Shown one piece after another: positions 26,322-39,060 of a stretch of DNA of 64,000 nt. Each line of letters opens with the position of its first letter. Positions within the stretch are counted from its first letter, which is position 1. The notes under the pieces were generated by a model, which made no database searches, was not told the origin of the DNA, and was given only the letters and a program-made list of their open reading frames with translations. A program made the position numbers and the translations under genes. The DNA comes from Pseudomonadota bacterium (GTDB taxonomy: Bacteria > Pseudomonadota > Alphaproteobacteria > Caulobacterales > Caulobacteraceae): contig JAEZEZ010000035.1 of assembly GCA_023432855.1 (NCBI GenBank), positions 1-64,000 of the forward strand, given 5' to 3'.

Positions 26322-26906
26322 ATGAACACCGAATACGTCCTTAACGATTTCCGCGACGCCGGCGCCCTGCGCGAAGGCCATTTCGTCCTGTCCTCGGGCC
26401 TGCACAGCCCGGTCTTCCTGCAGAAGAACCTCGTCTTCATGGACGGGGCGCGCTGTGAGCGGCTGTGCAAGGCGCTGGCCGAGAAGATCATCGCCACGGT
26501 GGGGCCGGTGGACGTCGCCATCTCGCCTGCGGTCGGCGGCATCATTCCGGGTTATGAGACGGCTAAGCACCTGAACGTCCGCTCGATGTATGTCGAACGC
26601 GAGGGCGGGTCCTTCAAGCTGCGTCGCGGCTTCTCGGTCGAGCCGGGCGAAAAGGTCGTCATGGTCGAGGACATCGTCACGACCGGCCTGTCCTCGCGCG
26701 AATGCATCGCCGCCATCCAGGCGGCGGGCGGGCAGGTGATCGCGGCGGCCTGCATCGTCGACCGCTCGGGCGGCAAGGCGGACGTCGGCGTGCCGCTGAT
26801 CGCCCTGGCCTCGCTGGACGTGCCCGCCTATCCGGCCGACGCCCTGCCGCCGGAACTGGCGGCCCTGCCGGTCGAGGACCCCGGCAGCCGGCGGTTGGCG
26901 AAATAG
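26322..26906 (+). CDS. pyrE: Orotate phosphoribosyltransferase
   Basis: The 194-aa enzyme joins orotate to PRPP in pyrimidine synthesis. The PRPP-binding loop [12 protein letters not shown] is at residues 114-125, and [13 protein letters not shown] near residue 24 and [14 protein letters not shown] near 91 are characteristic of the shorter alphaproteobacterial PyrE. It starts at ATG and is followed after one base by pdxJ, forming a run with pdxJ-acpS-lepB-rnc-era. Confidence 0.93.
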   Translation: MNTEYVLNDFRDAGALREGHFVLSSGLHSPVFLQKNLVFMDGARCERLCKALAEKIIATVGPVDVAISPAVGGIIPGYETAKHLNVRSMYVEREGGSFKLRRGFSVEPGEKVVMVEDIVTTGLSSRECIAAIQAAGGQVIAAACIVDRSGGKADVGVPLIALASLDVPAYPADALPPELAALPVEDPGSRRLAK

Positions 26907-26907
26907 A

Positions 26908-27648
26908 ATGTCGCGCGACCGCGTCCGCCTGGGCGTCAATATCGACCACGTCGCCACCGTGCGGAACGCCCGCGGCGGCGCGCATCCTGACCCAGTCCGT
27001 GCGGCCGAGGCGGCGCTGGCGGCCGGTGCGGACGGCATCACCGCCCACCTGCGGGAAGATCGTCGCCACATCACCGACGCGGACATAGACGTGCTGAGCG
27101 CCCTGTGCGCGCGGGCGCACCGACCGCTGAACCTCGAGATGGCCGTCACCGACGAGATGCTGGCCATCGCCCTGCGCCATCGTCCGCACGCTGCCTGTCT
27201 GGTGCCCGAACGGCGCGAGGAGGTCACGACCGAGGGCGGTCTGGCGGTCGCAGGGCACGAAGCGCGTATCGCGCCCGTGGTCAGGGCGCTGGTCGATGCG
27301 GGCGTGCGGGTCTCGCTTTTCATCGAGCCATCCGAGGACCAAGTCGAGGCCGCCGCCGCCGTCGGCGCCCAGGTGGTCGAGTTTCACACCGGCCGCTACT
27401 GCCACCTGACCGATCCCGGCCAGCGCGAGGTCGAGTGCGAGCGTCTGGCCGCCGCCGCCGCCCAGGCCGACATTCTGGGGCTGGAGGTCCACGCGGGCCA
27501 CGGGCTGGACTACGACACCGCGCCTCGCATGCTGGCCATCCCGGAAATCCGTGAACTGAACATCGGCCATTTCCTGATCGGCGAATCGATCTTCATCGGC
27601 CTGGACGCCGCCATTCGCCGGATGCGCGCGGCGATGGATGCGGCATGA
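26908..27648 (+). CDS. pdxJ: Pyridoxine 5'-phosphate synthase
   Basis: The 246-aa TIM barrel condenses 1-deoxyxylulose 5-phosphate with 3-amino-2-oxopropyl phosphate to form pyridoxine phosphate. Conserved motifs are [15 protein letters not shown] at residues 10-24, [16 protein letters not shown] near 40, and [10 protein letters not shown] near 195. Its stop overlaps the acpS ATG (ATGA), an association of pdxJ and acpS seen widely in Proteobacteria. Confidence 0.96.
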   Translation: MSRDRVRLGVNIDHVATVRNARGGAHPDPVRAAEAALAAGADGITAHLREDRRHITDADIDVLSALCARAHRPLNLEMAVTDEMLAIALRHRPHAACLVPERREEVTTEGGLAVAGHEARIAPVVRALVDAGVRVSLFIEPSEDQVEAAAAVGAQVVEFHTGRYCHLTDPGQREVECERLAAAAAQADILGLEVHAGHGLDYDTAPRMLAIPEIRELNIGHFLIGESIFIGLDAAIRRMRAAMDAA

Positions 27649-28046
27649 TCATCGGCGTCGGCGCCGACCTGTCGGACATCCGCCGCATCCAGGCGTCCCT
27701 GGATCGGTTCGGGGACCGGTTCAAACAGCGCTGCTTCACCGATATGGAACGGGCGCGGTCGGATCGAAAGCCTGACCCGGCCTGGAGCTACGCCAAGCGG
27801 TTCGCCGCCAAGGAGGCCTGCGCCAAGGCGCTGGGCACGGGCATGCGCTCCGACGTCTATTGGCGCGATATGGGGGTGGTGAACCTGCGTTCCGGTCAGC
27901 CCACCCTGGCCCTGACGGGTCATGCCGCCGAACATCTGGCGCGCCTGACGCCAGACGGGCATGAGGCCAAGATTCACCTGACGCTGAGCGACGAACATCC
28001 GTATGCGCTCGCCTTCGTGGTGATCGAAGCCTTGCCGCTGTCGTAA
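27645..28046 (+). CDS. acpS: Holo-[acyl-carrier-protein] synthase
   Basis: The 133-aa enzyme moves 4'-phosphopantetheine from CoA to acyl carrier protein. The Mg-binding residues are D8 in GVGADLSDI and E57 in [15 protein letters not shown], spaced as in the family. [18 protein letters not shown] forms the C-terminal strand pair. It starts at the ATG that overlaps pdxJ and is followed by about 55 bases before lepB. Confidence 0.95.
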   Translation: MIIGVGADLSDIRRIQASLDRFGDRFKQRCFTDMERARSDRKPDPAWSYAKRFAAKEACAKALGTGMRSDVYWRDMGVVNLRSGQPTLALTGHAAEHLARLTPDGHEAKIHLTLSDEHPYALAFVVIEALPLS

Positions 28047-28102
28047 TCAGGTTATAGGCGTGCGCGACGACCGCGAACACGCGGCAAGGGATGCCTGATC
28101 GC

Positions 28103-29008
28103 ATGAGCGAAGACCAAAAGCCCGACGACGCCCGGCCCAACGGCCCGCGCGACGCCACTCCGGAAGAAGTGTTTGCCGCCTCCGAAGCCGACGCGCCGCT
28201 GTCGGCGGTGCGCGAGCCGACCACCGCAGACCAGACCGTCTATGCCGGCGAACCGGGCGGGACCGCCAAGGCCCGATCCGCTGCGGGCGAGACCGGCGAA
28301 GTGTTCAAGACGATCATCTTCGCCCTGCTGATCGCCATGGTGCTGCGGATCTTCTTGTTCCAGCCCTTCACCATCCCGTCCGCCTCGATGGAGCCGAACC
28401 TCTATGAGGGCGACTATATCGTCGTGTCCAAGTGGTCGTACGGCTTCTCGAAACACTCGATTCCGTTCAGCCCGCCCCTGTTCGACGGCCGGATCATGGG
28501 CTCGGCGCCCAAGCGGGGCGACATCGTCGTGTTCAAGCTGCCGCGTGACAACAAGACCGACTTCATCAAGCGCGTGATCGGCCTGCCGGGCGATCGCATC
28601 CAGATGATCGCCAACAAGCTGTATATCAACGACAAGCCCGTCGACGACGTCGTGGTCAGCAGCGGCGAGATCCAGGACATCTTCGGCCCGCGCCCCGTCG
28701 CCGAGGTTCGCGAGACCCTGCCGGAAGGCAAGAGCTTCATGACCCAGGACTTCGGTCCCGGAAACGATCTGGACGACACCCCGGTCTATGAGGTGCCCGC
28801 CGGCCACTACTTCATGATGGGCGACAACCGCGACAACTCGATCGACAGCCGTGTCGAACAGTCCAGCGGCGTCGGCATGGTCCCGGCCGAGAACCTGGTT
28901 GGCAAGGCGCAGATCATTCTGTTCTCGTGGAAGCCCGGCTCGTCGCTGTGGAACCCGGCCAGCTGGTTCAACGTCCGGCTGGACCGATTCTTCAACGTCC
29001 TGCACTGA
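28103..29008 (+). CDS. lepB: Signal peptidase I
   Basis: The 301-aa membrane protease removes signal peptides from exported proteins. A hydrophilic N-terminal region of about 65 residues precedes a membrane helix (IIFALLIAMVLRIFLF, near 71-86). The catalytic serine is S95 in PSASMEPNLYEGD and the general-base lysine K156 in FIKRVIGLPGD. GDNRDNSIDSR is the conserved C-terminal box E. I prefer the ATG at 28103 because AAGGG lies 12 bases upstream; an ATG at 28091 directly abuts that AAGGG and would add four residues. Confidence 0.95.
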   Translation: MSEDQKPDDARPNGPRDATPEEVFAASEADAPLSAVREPTTADQTVYAGEPGGTAKARSAAGETGEVFKTIIFALLIAMVLRIFLFQPFTIPSASMEPNLYEGDYIVVSKWSYGFSKHSIPFSPPLFDGRIMGSAPKRGDIVVFKLPRDNKTDFIKRVIGLPGDRIQMIANKLYINDKPVDDVVVSSGEIQDIFGPRPVAEVRETLPEGKSFMTQDFGPGNDLDDTPVYEVPAGHYFMMGDNRDNSIDSRVEQSSGVGMVPAENLVGKAQIILFSWKPGSSLWNPASWFNVRLDRFFNVLH

Positions 29009-29718
29009 TGGCCAACGTCCGGGCCGAGGCGGTTGCGGCGCTTGAGGCGCGCCTCGGCCACGCTTTTCGGGACAAGGACCTGCTTGAGCGCGCCCTGACC
29101 CATGCCAGCGTGGGCGAGGGCGCTCCGGTTGGCGTGCACGGCCCGCGCGACAACGAGCGGCTCGAGTTCCTGGGCGACCGGGTGCTGGGGCTGCTGGTCG
29201 CCGAGCGTCTGTCCAGGGCCTATCCCACGGCTGACGAAGGGCAGCTGTCATCCAGCCTGCACGCCCTGGTGGACAAGGGCGCCTGCGCCCGCGTCGGCGA
29301 GGCCCTGGGGGTCGGTCCCGCGCTGCGTCTGTCGCCGGGCGAGACCAAGACCGGCGGCCGTCGCAAGGCGGGCGTCATCGCCGATGCGGTCGAGGCCATT
29401 CTGGCCGCCGTCTATCTGGATGGCGGTCTGGATGCGGCGCGCGGCGTCTTCGAGCGCGCCTGGGCCGACGAACTGGCCGCGCCGCCCTCGCGCACCGTGA
29501 CCAACCCGAAATCGGCCCTGCAGGAGTGGGCGCAGGGCAGGGGGCGGCCGCTGCCGTCCTACCGGGTCGCGGATCGCACCGGCTCGGATCACGCCCCGAC
29601 CTTCACGGTCGAGGTGTCCGTGGAAGGCGTGCAGCCCTTGACCGCGCAGGGGCGTTCGCGTCAGGAGGCGGAAAAGTCGGCCGCGACGGCCATGCTCAAA
29701 CGTGAAGGCGTCATTTGA
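29008..29718 (+). CDS. rnc: Ribonuclease III
   Basis: The 236-aa enzyme cleaves double-stranded RNA in rRNA maturation. The signature ERLEFLGDRVL is at residues 50-60 (E53 and D57 bind metal), and the second metal pair is D126 and E129 in IADAVEAIL. A double-stranded RNA-binding domain covers about residues 162-236. The ATG overlaps the lepB stop (TGATG) and the stop overlaps the TTG of era, as in the conserved lepB-rnc-era order. Confidence 0.97.
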   Translation: MANVRAEAVAALEARLGHAFRDKDLLERALTHASVGEGAPVGVHGPRDNERLEFLGDRVLGLLVAERLSRAYPTADEGQLSSSLHALVDKGACARVGEALGVGPALRLSPGETKTGGRRKAGVIADAVEAILAAVYLDGGLDAARGVFERAWADELAAPPSRTVTNPKSALQEWAQGRGRPLPSYRVADRTGSDHAPTFTVEVSVEGVQPLTAQGRSRQEAEKSAATAMLKREGVI

Positions 29719-30662
29719 CCGATATTGAAAACCAGCGCGCGGGCTTCGCCGCCATCATCGGCGCGCCGAACGCCGGCAAGTCCACGCTGGTCAACCGGCT
29801 GACCGGATCCAAGGTCTCCATCGTCACCCAGAAGGTCCAGACGACGCGCTTTCCCGTGCGCGGCATCGCCATGGAAGGTGACGCCCAGATCATCTTGGTG
29901 GACACGCCCGGCATCTTCACGCCACGTCGTCGCCTGGACCGGGCCATGGTCGCCTCGGCCTGGGGCGGCGCCGAGGATGCGGACATCGTCGTCCACCTGA
30001 TCGACGCCCAATCGCACATCAACGCAGAGGGTCGCGATGGAACCGCCGCCGATCGCCGCTCGGCCGAGGACACCCAAACCATCATCGCCAATCTGCAGTC
30101 GACGGGCACGAAGGTCGTGCTGGCGCTGAACAAGATCGACGGCATGCGCCGCGACACCCTGCTGGCGCTGTCGCAATCGCTGTTCGAAACCGGCGTTTAC
30201 GAAGAGGTCTATATGATCTCTGCGGCCAACGGCGACGGGGTCGAGGACCTGAAACAGCGCCTCGCGCGCTCCATGCCCAAGGGGCCGTGGCTCTACCCCG
30301 AGGATCAGGCCGCCGATGTGCCGGTGCGCGTCCTGGCCGCCGAAATCACGCGCGAGAAGGTCTATCTGCGCGTTCACGAAGAGCTGCCTTATTCGGCGGC
30401 CGTCGAGACGACCAGTTTCGAGGACCGCGCCGACGGTTCGGCCCGGATCGAACAGACGATCTATGTCGAGCGCGAAAGCCAGCGGCCCATCGTTCTGGGC
30501 AAAGGCGGCCAGACCCTGAAGTGGATCGGCCAGAAGGCGCGCGAGGAGTTGAATGAGATCCTGGGCCGCCAGGTCCACCTGTTCCTGACCGTCAAGGTCG
30601 ACCCGAAATGGCAGGATTCGCGCGCGCTCTACGCCCAGTTTGGCCTCGACTTCGACGTCTGA
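29715..30662 (+). CDS. era: GTPase Era (TTG start)
   Basis: The 315-aa GTPase assists 16S rRNA folding and 30S assembly. G1 is GAPNAGKST at residues 16-24, with G3 DTPG, G4 NKID and a C-terminal KH domain (IVLGKGGQTLKWIGQKAREEL). There is no ATG at the domain start; the TTG at 29715 lies in a TTGA overlap with the rnc stop and yields the normal N-terminus. It ends the rnc-era block; recO, often next in related genomes, is about 4.1 kb downstream. Confidence 0.95.
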   Translation: MTDIENQRAGFAAIIGAPNAGKSTLVNRLTGSKVSIVTQKVQTTRFPVRGIAMEGDAQIILVDTPGIFTPRRRLDRAMVASAWGGAEDADIVVHLIDAQSHINAEGRDGTAADRRSAEDTQTIIANLQSTGTKVVLALNKIDGMRRDTLLALSQSLFETGVYEEVYMISAANGDGVEDLKQRLARSMPKGPWLYPEDQAADVPVRVLAAEITREKVYLRVHEELPYSAAVETTSFEDRADGSARIEQTIYVERESQRPIVLGKGGQTLKWIGQKAREELNEILGRQVHLFLTVKVDPKWQDSRALYAQFGLDFDV

Positions 30663-30668
30663 AATCCT

Positions 30669-33565
<2,897 letters not shown>

Positions 33566-33594
33566 TTAGCCAGTGGCTCACGAAAGGACCCGTG

Positions 33595-34206
33595 ATGAAA
33601 GCCCTGATCCTGAACTGCACCCTGAAGCCGTCACCCGAAACCTCCAGCACCGAAGCCCTGGCCCAGGTGGTGATCGACGCGCTGGAGGCGGGCGGCGCCG
33701 AGACCGAGCTGGTTCGCCTGGTCGATCTGAACATCAAGCCGGGCGTGAAGACAGATCAGGGCGAGGGCGACGACTGGCCTGCGATCCACGACAAGATCAT
33801 GGCGGCCAACATCGTGGTCTTCGCCACCCCGACCTGGGTCGGCCAGATGTCGAGCGTCTGCATGCGCGCGCTGGAGCGCATGGACGCCCTGTTCGAAGAG
33901 ACGGACGACAGCGGCCGGCCCGTCGCTTTTGGAAAGGTCGCAGGAATCGTCATCACCGGCAACGAGGATGGCGCCCACCACATCGTGGCGACCGTGTCCC
34001 AAGCTCTGATCGACATGGGGTTCACCATGCCGGCGCAAAGCTGGACCTACTGGCACCTGGGGCCAGGGCCCGGCCCCGACTACGTCGAGACCGACCAGGG
34101 CCACGACTATGCCGATCGCGTGGGCCGCAACGCCGCCCGCAACCTGCTGGCCCTGGCCAGGGTGCTGAAGCCCGACACCTATCCTATCCCTGAAAGCGCG
34201 GATTAG
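33595..34206 (+). CDS. NADPH-dependent FMN reductase/flavodoxin-fold protein
   Basis: This 203-aa soluble protein has a flavodoxin-like fold. ALILNCTLKPSPETSSTEAL forms the phosphate-binding loop for FMN, ATPTWVGQMSSVCMRALERMD contributes to the isoalloxazine pocket, and ITGNEDGAHH is the later flavin loop. It probably reduces flavins or quinones with NAD(P)H. I chose the ATG at 33595 over the GTG at 33592 because AAAGGA lies 6 bases upstream. It diverges from the CoA-transferase with about 170 bases between. Confidence 0.85.
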   Translation: MKALILNCTLKPSPETSSTEALAQVVIDALEAGGAETELVRLVDLNIKPGVKTDQGEGDDWPAIHDKIMAANIVVFATPTWVGQMSSVCMRALERMDALFEETDDSGRPVAFGKVAGIVITGNEDGAHHIVATVSQALIDMGFTMPAQSWTYWHLGPGPGPDYVETDQGHDYADRVGRNAARNLLALARVLKPDTYPIPESAD

Positions 34207-34277
34207 GCGCTGCGGATTGCGGCTTGCGGACGGGCGGCGCCGCCTGCACCCTCCGGCATCAACCGAGGGAGATCGCC

Positions 34278-34760
34278 ATGCTTACCGTCCTGATCGCGGC
34301 CCTGGCCCTGTCGCAGGCTGCTGCGGCCGCACCGACCGCCGAGGCCGAGGTGGCGTCCGTGCTGGATCGTCTGAACCAGGCGTCATCGACTGCGGACGAG
34401 GCGGCGTATTTCAACCTGTTCGCCCCGGATGCGCGCTTCGTCGGCACCGACGCCAATGAACACTGGACGCTGGCCCAGCTGCGCGCCTACGCCGAGCCGG
34501 CGTTCAAGGGCAATAGCGCCTGGTCGTTTCCGGCGACGTCGCGTACCATCACCATCGCCCCGATCGAATGCCGCTGCATCGCCTGGTTCGAAGAGAAGCT
34601 GGCCAGCGCGCCCTATGGAGAAACGCGCGGCTCGGGCGTGATGCGGCTGACCAACGACGGCTGGAAGATCGAACAGTATGTGCTCAGCTTCGCGGTGCCG
34701 AACGACAAGGCCGAGGCGGTCGTGGACCTGATCAGGGGGCAGGCGGCGCCCGCCCGCTGA
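34278..34760 (+). CDS. Secreted NTF2/SnoaL-like protein
   Basis: The 160-aa protein begins with a signal peptide (MLTVLIAALALSQAAAAAP). The mature part has the cone-shaped NTF2-like pattern: an N-terminal helix (AEVASVLDRLNQASSTADEAAYFNLFAPDARFVGTD), then strands including GSGVMRLTNDGWKIEQYVLSFAVPND. That pattern is shared by calcium-binding or nuclear transport factor 2 domains used for small-ligand binding. No catalytic residues can be assigned. GAGGGAGA precedes the ATG. Confidence 0.78.
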   Translation: MLTVLIAALALSQAAAAAPTAEAEVASVLDRLNQASSTADEAAYFNLFAPDARFVGTDANEHWTLAQLRAYAEPAFKGNSAWSFPATSRTITIAPIECRCIAWFEEKLASAPYGETRGSGVMRLTNDGWKIEQYVLSFAVPNDKAEAVVDLIRGQAAPAR

Positions 34761-34806
34761 GGCGGAACGTATGGCCAACTTCACGGGTCCGCGCTAAGCC
34801 GTTGCG

Positions 34807-35538
34807 ATGGATTTCCACGAAGACGCCTTTGTCCTGTCGGCGCGCGCGCACGGCGACACCGGGGCCGTGGTCGACCTGCTGACTGAAACCCAGGGCCGCC
34901 GCTCGGCCTATGTCGCGGGCGGTGCATCGCGCAAGATGCGGCCCTTCCTGCAGGCCGGGGCGCGGGTTTCGGCCGACTATCGCGCACGGACCTCGGATCA
35001 TCTGGGCGCGGCGCGGCTGGAGCCGGTGGGCGAGGGGCCCAGCGCCCTATTCGACGACGCCCTGGCCCTGACAGGGCTGGCCGCCGCAGCCGGGGTGGCC
35101 CAGGGCGCCCTGCCGGAGCGCGAACCGCACCCCGGCGTCTTTCTGGCGTTCGAGGCCCTGATGGCCGCCTTTGCCGTGCCAGACGTATGGCCCGCCATCT
35201 TCGTGCGGTTCGAGGCCGGACTGCTCGACGACCTGGGCTTTGGTCTGGACCTGTCGCGGTGCGCTGCGACCGGCACGAGCGACGACCTGATCTACGTCAG
35301 CCCCCGCACCGGCCGGGCGGTCAGCCGCGAGGCCGGCGCCCCATACGCCGACAAGATGCTGGCCCTGCCGCCCTTCATGCTGGGCGCCCAGGCGGGGCTG
35401 GTTGAAGGCGACGTGCGGGACGGCTTCGCCCTGACCGGCCATTTCCTGGAGCAGTTCGTCTTCCACCCCCAGAACCGGCCTCTGCCGCCCGCGCGCGTCT
35501 GGATGCTGGACAAACTGGCCGAGGCGGGGCGGCTGTAG
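34807..35538 (+). CDS. recO: DNA repair protein RecO
   Basis: The 243-aa mediator loads RecA on SSB-coated DNA in the RecFOR pathway. It has an N-terminal OB-fold (DAFVLSARAHGDTGAVVDLLTETQGRRSAYVAGG) and a C-terminal helical domain (RFEAGLLDDLGFGLDLSRCAATG; GHFLEQFVFHPQNRPLPPAR). The zinc-type cysteine cluster of some RecO proteins is reduced to a single C, as is common in Alphaproteobacteria. It is separated from era by a four-gene insertion. Confidence 0.92.
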   Translation: MDFHEDAFVLSARAHGDTGAVVDLLTETQGRRSAYVAGGASRKMRPFLQAGARVSADYRARTSDHLGAARLEPVGEGPSALFDDALALTGLAAAAGVAQGALPEREPHPGVFLAFEALMAAFAVPDVWPAIFVRFEAGLLDDLGFGLDLSRCAATGTSDDLIYVSPRTGRAVSREAGAPYADKMLALPPFMLGAQAGLVEGDVRDGFALTGHFLEQFVFHPQNRPLPPARVWMLDKLAEAGRL

Positions 35539-35586
35539 GGCCGCGATCCCGTTGCCGCCGGCGTCTGCGCCCAATAGCGTGGGTCC

Positions 35587-35925
35587 ATGATCCTGGCCGA
35601 CATCCTCTCGATCATCGCCTGGCTCGCGATCCTGGCGCTGGCGTTGCGCTACAGGCGGCTCAGCGGGCCGGACGCCGGATGGCCCATGCAATGGGGTCTG
35701 GACGGCAAGCCGACTTGGCGGGCGAAACGCGACGTCGCGGTCTTCTTTCACCCCGTCTTCTTCGGCGTCATGCTGATCCTGTTCGCCTTGCCGAGAGCCG
35801 CCGAAGCCGACGCCGGGGCCGGTTTGGGCGATTGGGTCGCGATCCGCATCGCAGCGGCGGCGCTGTTCGTCCTGGCCTGCTGGCTGCACCTGCGGTTCGC
35901 GGCGCGGCAACTATCCCCGACTTAA
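35587..35925 (+). CDS. Small integral membrane protein of unknown function
   Basis: This 112-aa protein has three hydrophobic segments: residues 2-20, about 53-67, and about 84-104. The loop WPMQWGLDGKPTWRAKRDVAVFFHPVFFGVM has the proline/tryptophan pattern of DUF1648-like membrane domains, which I offer only as a possibility. It lies between recO and parC with 48-50 base gaps on either side and may be co-transcribed with them. Confidence 0.65.
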   Translation: MILADILSIIAWLAILALALRYRRLSGPDAGWPMQWGLDGKPTWRAKRDVAVFFHPVFFGVMLILFALPRAAEADAGAGLGDWVAIRIAAAALFVLACWLHLRFAARQLSPT

Positions 35926-35975
35926 GCGCGGCTTCGGGCTAGACTTCCGGCTTCTCATCCCCGATTCGCTGGCCC

Positions 35976-38189
35976 ATGACGATCCACGCCCCGCCGCCGG
36001 AAGGCGGCCGCATTATCGACGAGCCGATGGAGACGGCGCTCAGCCGCCGCTATCTGGCCTACGCCCTGTCGACCATCACCAATCGCGCCCTGCCGGACGT
36101 ACGCGACGGCTTCAAGCCGGTGCACCGCCGCATCCTTTACGCCATGCACCAGATGCGCCTGAACCCGCAGGCGGCGGCGCGCAAATGCGCCAAGGTCGTC
36201 GGCGAGGTCATGGGCGGCTATCACCCGCACGGCGACGCCTCGATCTATGAGGCCCTGGTGCGTCTGGCCCAGGACTTCGCCCAGCGTTATCCCCTGGTCG
36301 ACGGCCAGGGCAACTTCGGCAATATCGACGGCGATAGCGCCGCGGCCATGCGCTATACCGAGTGCAAGCTGACGCCTGCCGCCGTGCTGCTGCTTGATGG
36401 CATCGACCAGGATGCGGTCGATTTCCGCGCCACCTACGACGATCAGGACGAGGAGCCGATCGTCCTGCCCGCGGGCTTCCCAAACCTGCTGGCCAATGGT
36501 TCGTCCGGCATCGCGGTCGGCATGGCCACCTCGATCCCGCCGCACAATGTTGGGGAGCTGATCGACGCCTGCCAGTTGCTGCTGAACCAGCCGGAGGCGA
36601 CGACCGAGGAACTGGTTCAACTGGTCCCCGGACCGGATTTCCCGACAGGGGGCGTTTCGGTTGAAGGCCATGCCTCGATCCTGGACGCCTATGAGACTGG
36701 CCGGGGCGGCGTACGTCTGCGCGCGCGCTGGGAGACCGAGGACCTGGGCCGGGGCGTCTGGCGCATCATCGTCACCGAAATGCCCTATCAGGTGCAGAAG
36801 TCGCGTCTGATCGAGGCCCTGGCCGACCTGATCGAGCACAAGAAGGCGCCGCTGCTCGGCGACGTGCGCGACGAGTCCGCTGAGGACATCCGCCTCATCC
36901 TCGAACCCAAGAACCGCACCATCGAGCCTGAAATGCTGATGGAAAGTCTGTTCAAACTGTCTGATCTGGAGGTCCGCTTCCCGATCAACATGAACGTGCT
37001 GGACGCCACGGGCACGCCGCGCGTCATGGGGTTGAAGGACTGCCTGCGCGCCTTCCTGGATCACCGCCGCGAGGTTCTGAACCGCCGGTCGCAATGGCGC
37101 ATCGCGCGGGTCGAGAAGCGGCTGCACCTGCTGGAAGGCCTGCGGATCGTCTTCCTGAACCTCGACGAGGTCATCCGCATCGTCCGCGAGGAAGAACAGC
37201 CCAAGGCCGTCCTGATCGCGCGCTTCGGCCTGACCGAGGTCCAGGCCGACTTCATCCTCGACACCCGGCTGCGTCAGCTGGCGCGTCTGGAAGAGATGAC
37301 GATCGAGAAGGAATTCAACGAGCTGTCTGAAGAACTTGCCAACCTGAAGGCGCTGACCTCGTCGGAAGGCAAGCAATGGAAGGCCATTTCCAAGGAGCTT
37401 GAGGCCGTCCGCAAGGCCCTGATCTCGCCGCGTCGCACGACCATCGCCGAGGCCGTGGACACTTCAGCCTTCGTCGCGCCCGAAGCCTTCATCCCGCGCG
37501 AGGCGATCACCGTCATCCTGTCGGAACGCGGATGGATCCGCGCCGCCAAGGGCAAGGTCGAGGATCCGTCGGAGCTGAAGTTCAAGGAAGGCGACCAGCT
37601 GGCCTATCTGGTCCCGGCCTATACGACCGACAAACTGCTGGTCGGGGCCTCGGACGGGCGCATCTTCACCATCGGGGCGGACAAGCTGGCGTCGGGTCGC
37701 GGCCACGGCGAACCGCTGCGCCTTATGATCGACCTGGACGAGAAGGCCGAGATCATCGCAGTCCTTGCGCACCAGCCGGGCGGCAAGCTGCTGATCGCGT
37801 CGAAAGCCGGCTATGGCTTCATCGCGCCGGAAGACGACACCCTGGCCCAGAAGCGGGGCGGCAAGCAGGTGTTGAACGGCGACATGCTGGCCATGCTACG
37901 GGTGCCCGCCGCCCCGGCCGGCGACCACGTCGTGACCATCGGCGAGAACATCAAGACGCTGATCTTCCCCCTGGCCGAACTGCCTGAAATGGGTCGCGGC
38001 AAGGGCGTCAAGCTGCAGGGCTTCAAACAGGGCGGTCTGGCCGACGTCGCCGTCTTCAACGCCGAGGCGGGACCGGAATGGGTCGATGGCGGCGGACGTC
38101 GCCGCAACTGGCCCGACTGGAAGGACTGGATCGGCAAGCGCGCCGGCGCCGGCCGTCAGGGGCCGCGGGGCCTGCGCAAGTTCAGATAG
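35976..38189 (+). CDS. parC: DNA topoisomerase IV subunit A
   Basis: The 737-aa subunit cuts and passes DNA to unlink sister chromosomes, together with ParE. The catalytic tyrosine is Y127 in [43 protein letters not shown] at residues 26-57 and [20 protein letters not shown] near 80 cover the quinolone-resistance region. The C-terminal beta-pinwheel is shorter and more regular than in GyrA and lacks the GyrA box, supporting ParC. parE is not in the window. Confidence 0.95.
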   Translation: MTIHAPPPEGGRIIDEPMETALSRRYLAYALSTITNRALPDVRDGFKPVHRRILYAMHQMRLNPQAAARKCAKVVGEVMGGYHPHGDASIYEALVRLAQDFAQRYPLVDGQGNFGNIDGDSAAAMRYTECKLTPAAVLLLDGIDQDAVDFRATYDDQDEEPIVLPAGFPNLLANGSSGIAVGMATSIPPHNVGELIDACQLLLNQPEATTEELVQLVPGPDFPTGGVSVEGHASILDAYETGRGGVRLRARWETEDLGRGVWRIIVTEMPYQVQKSRLIEALADLIEHKKAPLLGDVRDESAEDIRLILEPKNRTIEPEMLMESLFKLSDLEVRFPINMNVLDATGTPRVMGLKDCLRAFLDHRREVLNRRSQWRIARVEKRLHLLEGLRIVFLNLDEVIRIVREEEQPKAVLIARFGLTEVQADFILDTRLRQLARLEEMTIEKEFNELSEELANLKALTSSEGKQWKAISKELEAVRKALISPRRTTIAEAVDTSAFVAPEAFIPREAITVILSERGWIRAAKGKVEDPSELKFKEGDQLAYLVPAYTTDKLLVGASDGRIFTIGADKLASGRGHGEPLRLMIDLDEKAEIIAVLAHQPGGKLLIASKAGYGFIAPEDDTLAQKRGGKQVLNGDMLAMLRVPAAPAGDHVVTIGENIKTLIFPLAELPEMGRGKGVKLQGFKQGGLADVAVFNAEAGPEWVDGGGRRRNWPDWKDWIGKRAGAGRQGPRGLRKFR

Positions 38190-38207
38190 GGTAAGCCGGG
38201 GCGCGCC

Positions 38208-38945
38208 TCAGTCTTCGCGGCGCGTCCACCCCATCTTGCCCAGCACCTCCATGGGGCGGAAGTCGGCCTTGTAGTCCATTTTCTGCGACCCCTGGACCCA
38301 GTAGCCCAGATAGACGAACGGCAGCCCGACCTGGGCCGCCTGACGCACATGATCCAGAATGGCGAACCGGCCCAGGCTGCGCCGCTCCATCGCCGGATCG
38401 TAGAAGCTGTAGACCATCGACAGCCCGTCCCGGAGCAGATCCGTCAGGGTGACCGCCACCAGGTCGCCCGGCCCGCCGTCGGTCGAGCTCAGTCGATACT
38501 CGATCAGGTGGGTGCGCACGGTCGTGTCCTCGACCATAGTCACATAGTCCAGCCAACCCATGTCGCTCATCCCGCCGGTTGGATGGCGGCTGGACAGATA
38601 GCGGCGCAGCAGCTGGAACTGTTCGGTCGTCGCCTCGGCCTCGACCAGATCGCGCGACAGGTCGGCGTTGCGCTTCAGCACTTTGCGCTGGGAGCGGGTG
38701 AAGGCAAAGTCGGGCACAGGCAGCCGCACGGAAACGCACGCCTCGCACGCCTCGCACGCCGGGCGATAGGCGATGTTCTGACTGCGGCGGAACCCTGCCA
38801 GGGTCAGCTCGTCATTGACGTGGGCGCCGTCCGAGAAGGGCAGGTTGGCGAACACCTTCCGCTCGGTCTGGCCGGGCAGATACGGACACGGCGCCACCGA
38901 GGTCATGAAGAACCGAAGCTGTCGTGTCGGAACGTGCTGCGTCAC
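38208..38945 (-). CDS. bpt: Aspartate/glutamate leucyltransferase (Bpt type)
   Basis: The 245-aa enzyme adds leucine to proteins with N-terminal Asp or Glu, marking them for ClpAP. PCPYLPGQTERKVFANL opens the domain, ACEACEACVSVRLPV supplies the cysteine cluster, and YVYLGYWVQGS-type sequence (FVYLGYWVQGSQKMDYKADFRP) closes it. It starts at the GTG at 38945, since the conserved N-terminus TRQLRFFMTSVAPCPY extends to there. The gene converges on parC and lies 115 bases after motB on the same strand. Confidence 0.93.
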   Translation of the reverse strand: MTQHVPTRQLRFFMTSVAPCPYLPGQTERKVFANLPFSDGAHVNDELTLAGFRRSQNIAYRPACEACEACVSVRLPVPDFAFTRSQRKVLKRNADLSRDLVEAEATTEQFQLLRRYLSSRHPTGGMSDMGWLDYVTMVEDTTVRTHLIEYRLSSTDGGPGDLVAVTLTDLLRDGLSMVYSFYDPAMERRSLGRFAILDHVRQAAQVGLPFVYLGYWVQGSQKMDYKADFRPMEVLGKMGWTRRED

Positions 38946-39060
38946 GGCCTTAGGTCCGCATCCGATCTTGCCAATATTGCGACGACTGGCGGCTCATGGC
39001 GCGATTTGGCGTCATTCGTGGCCTGGCTGCAAGGACCATCGCCCATCCAGCCCCGGATCG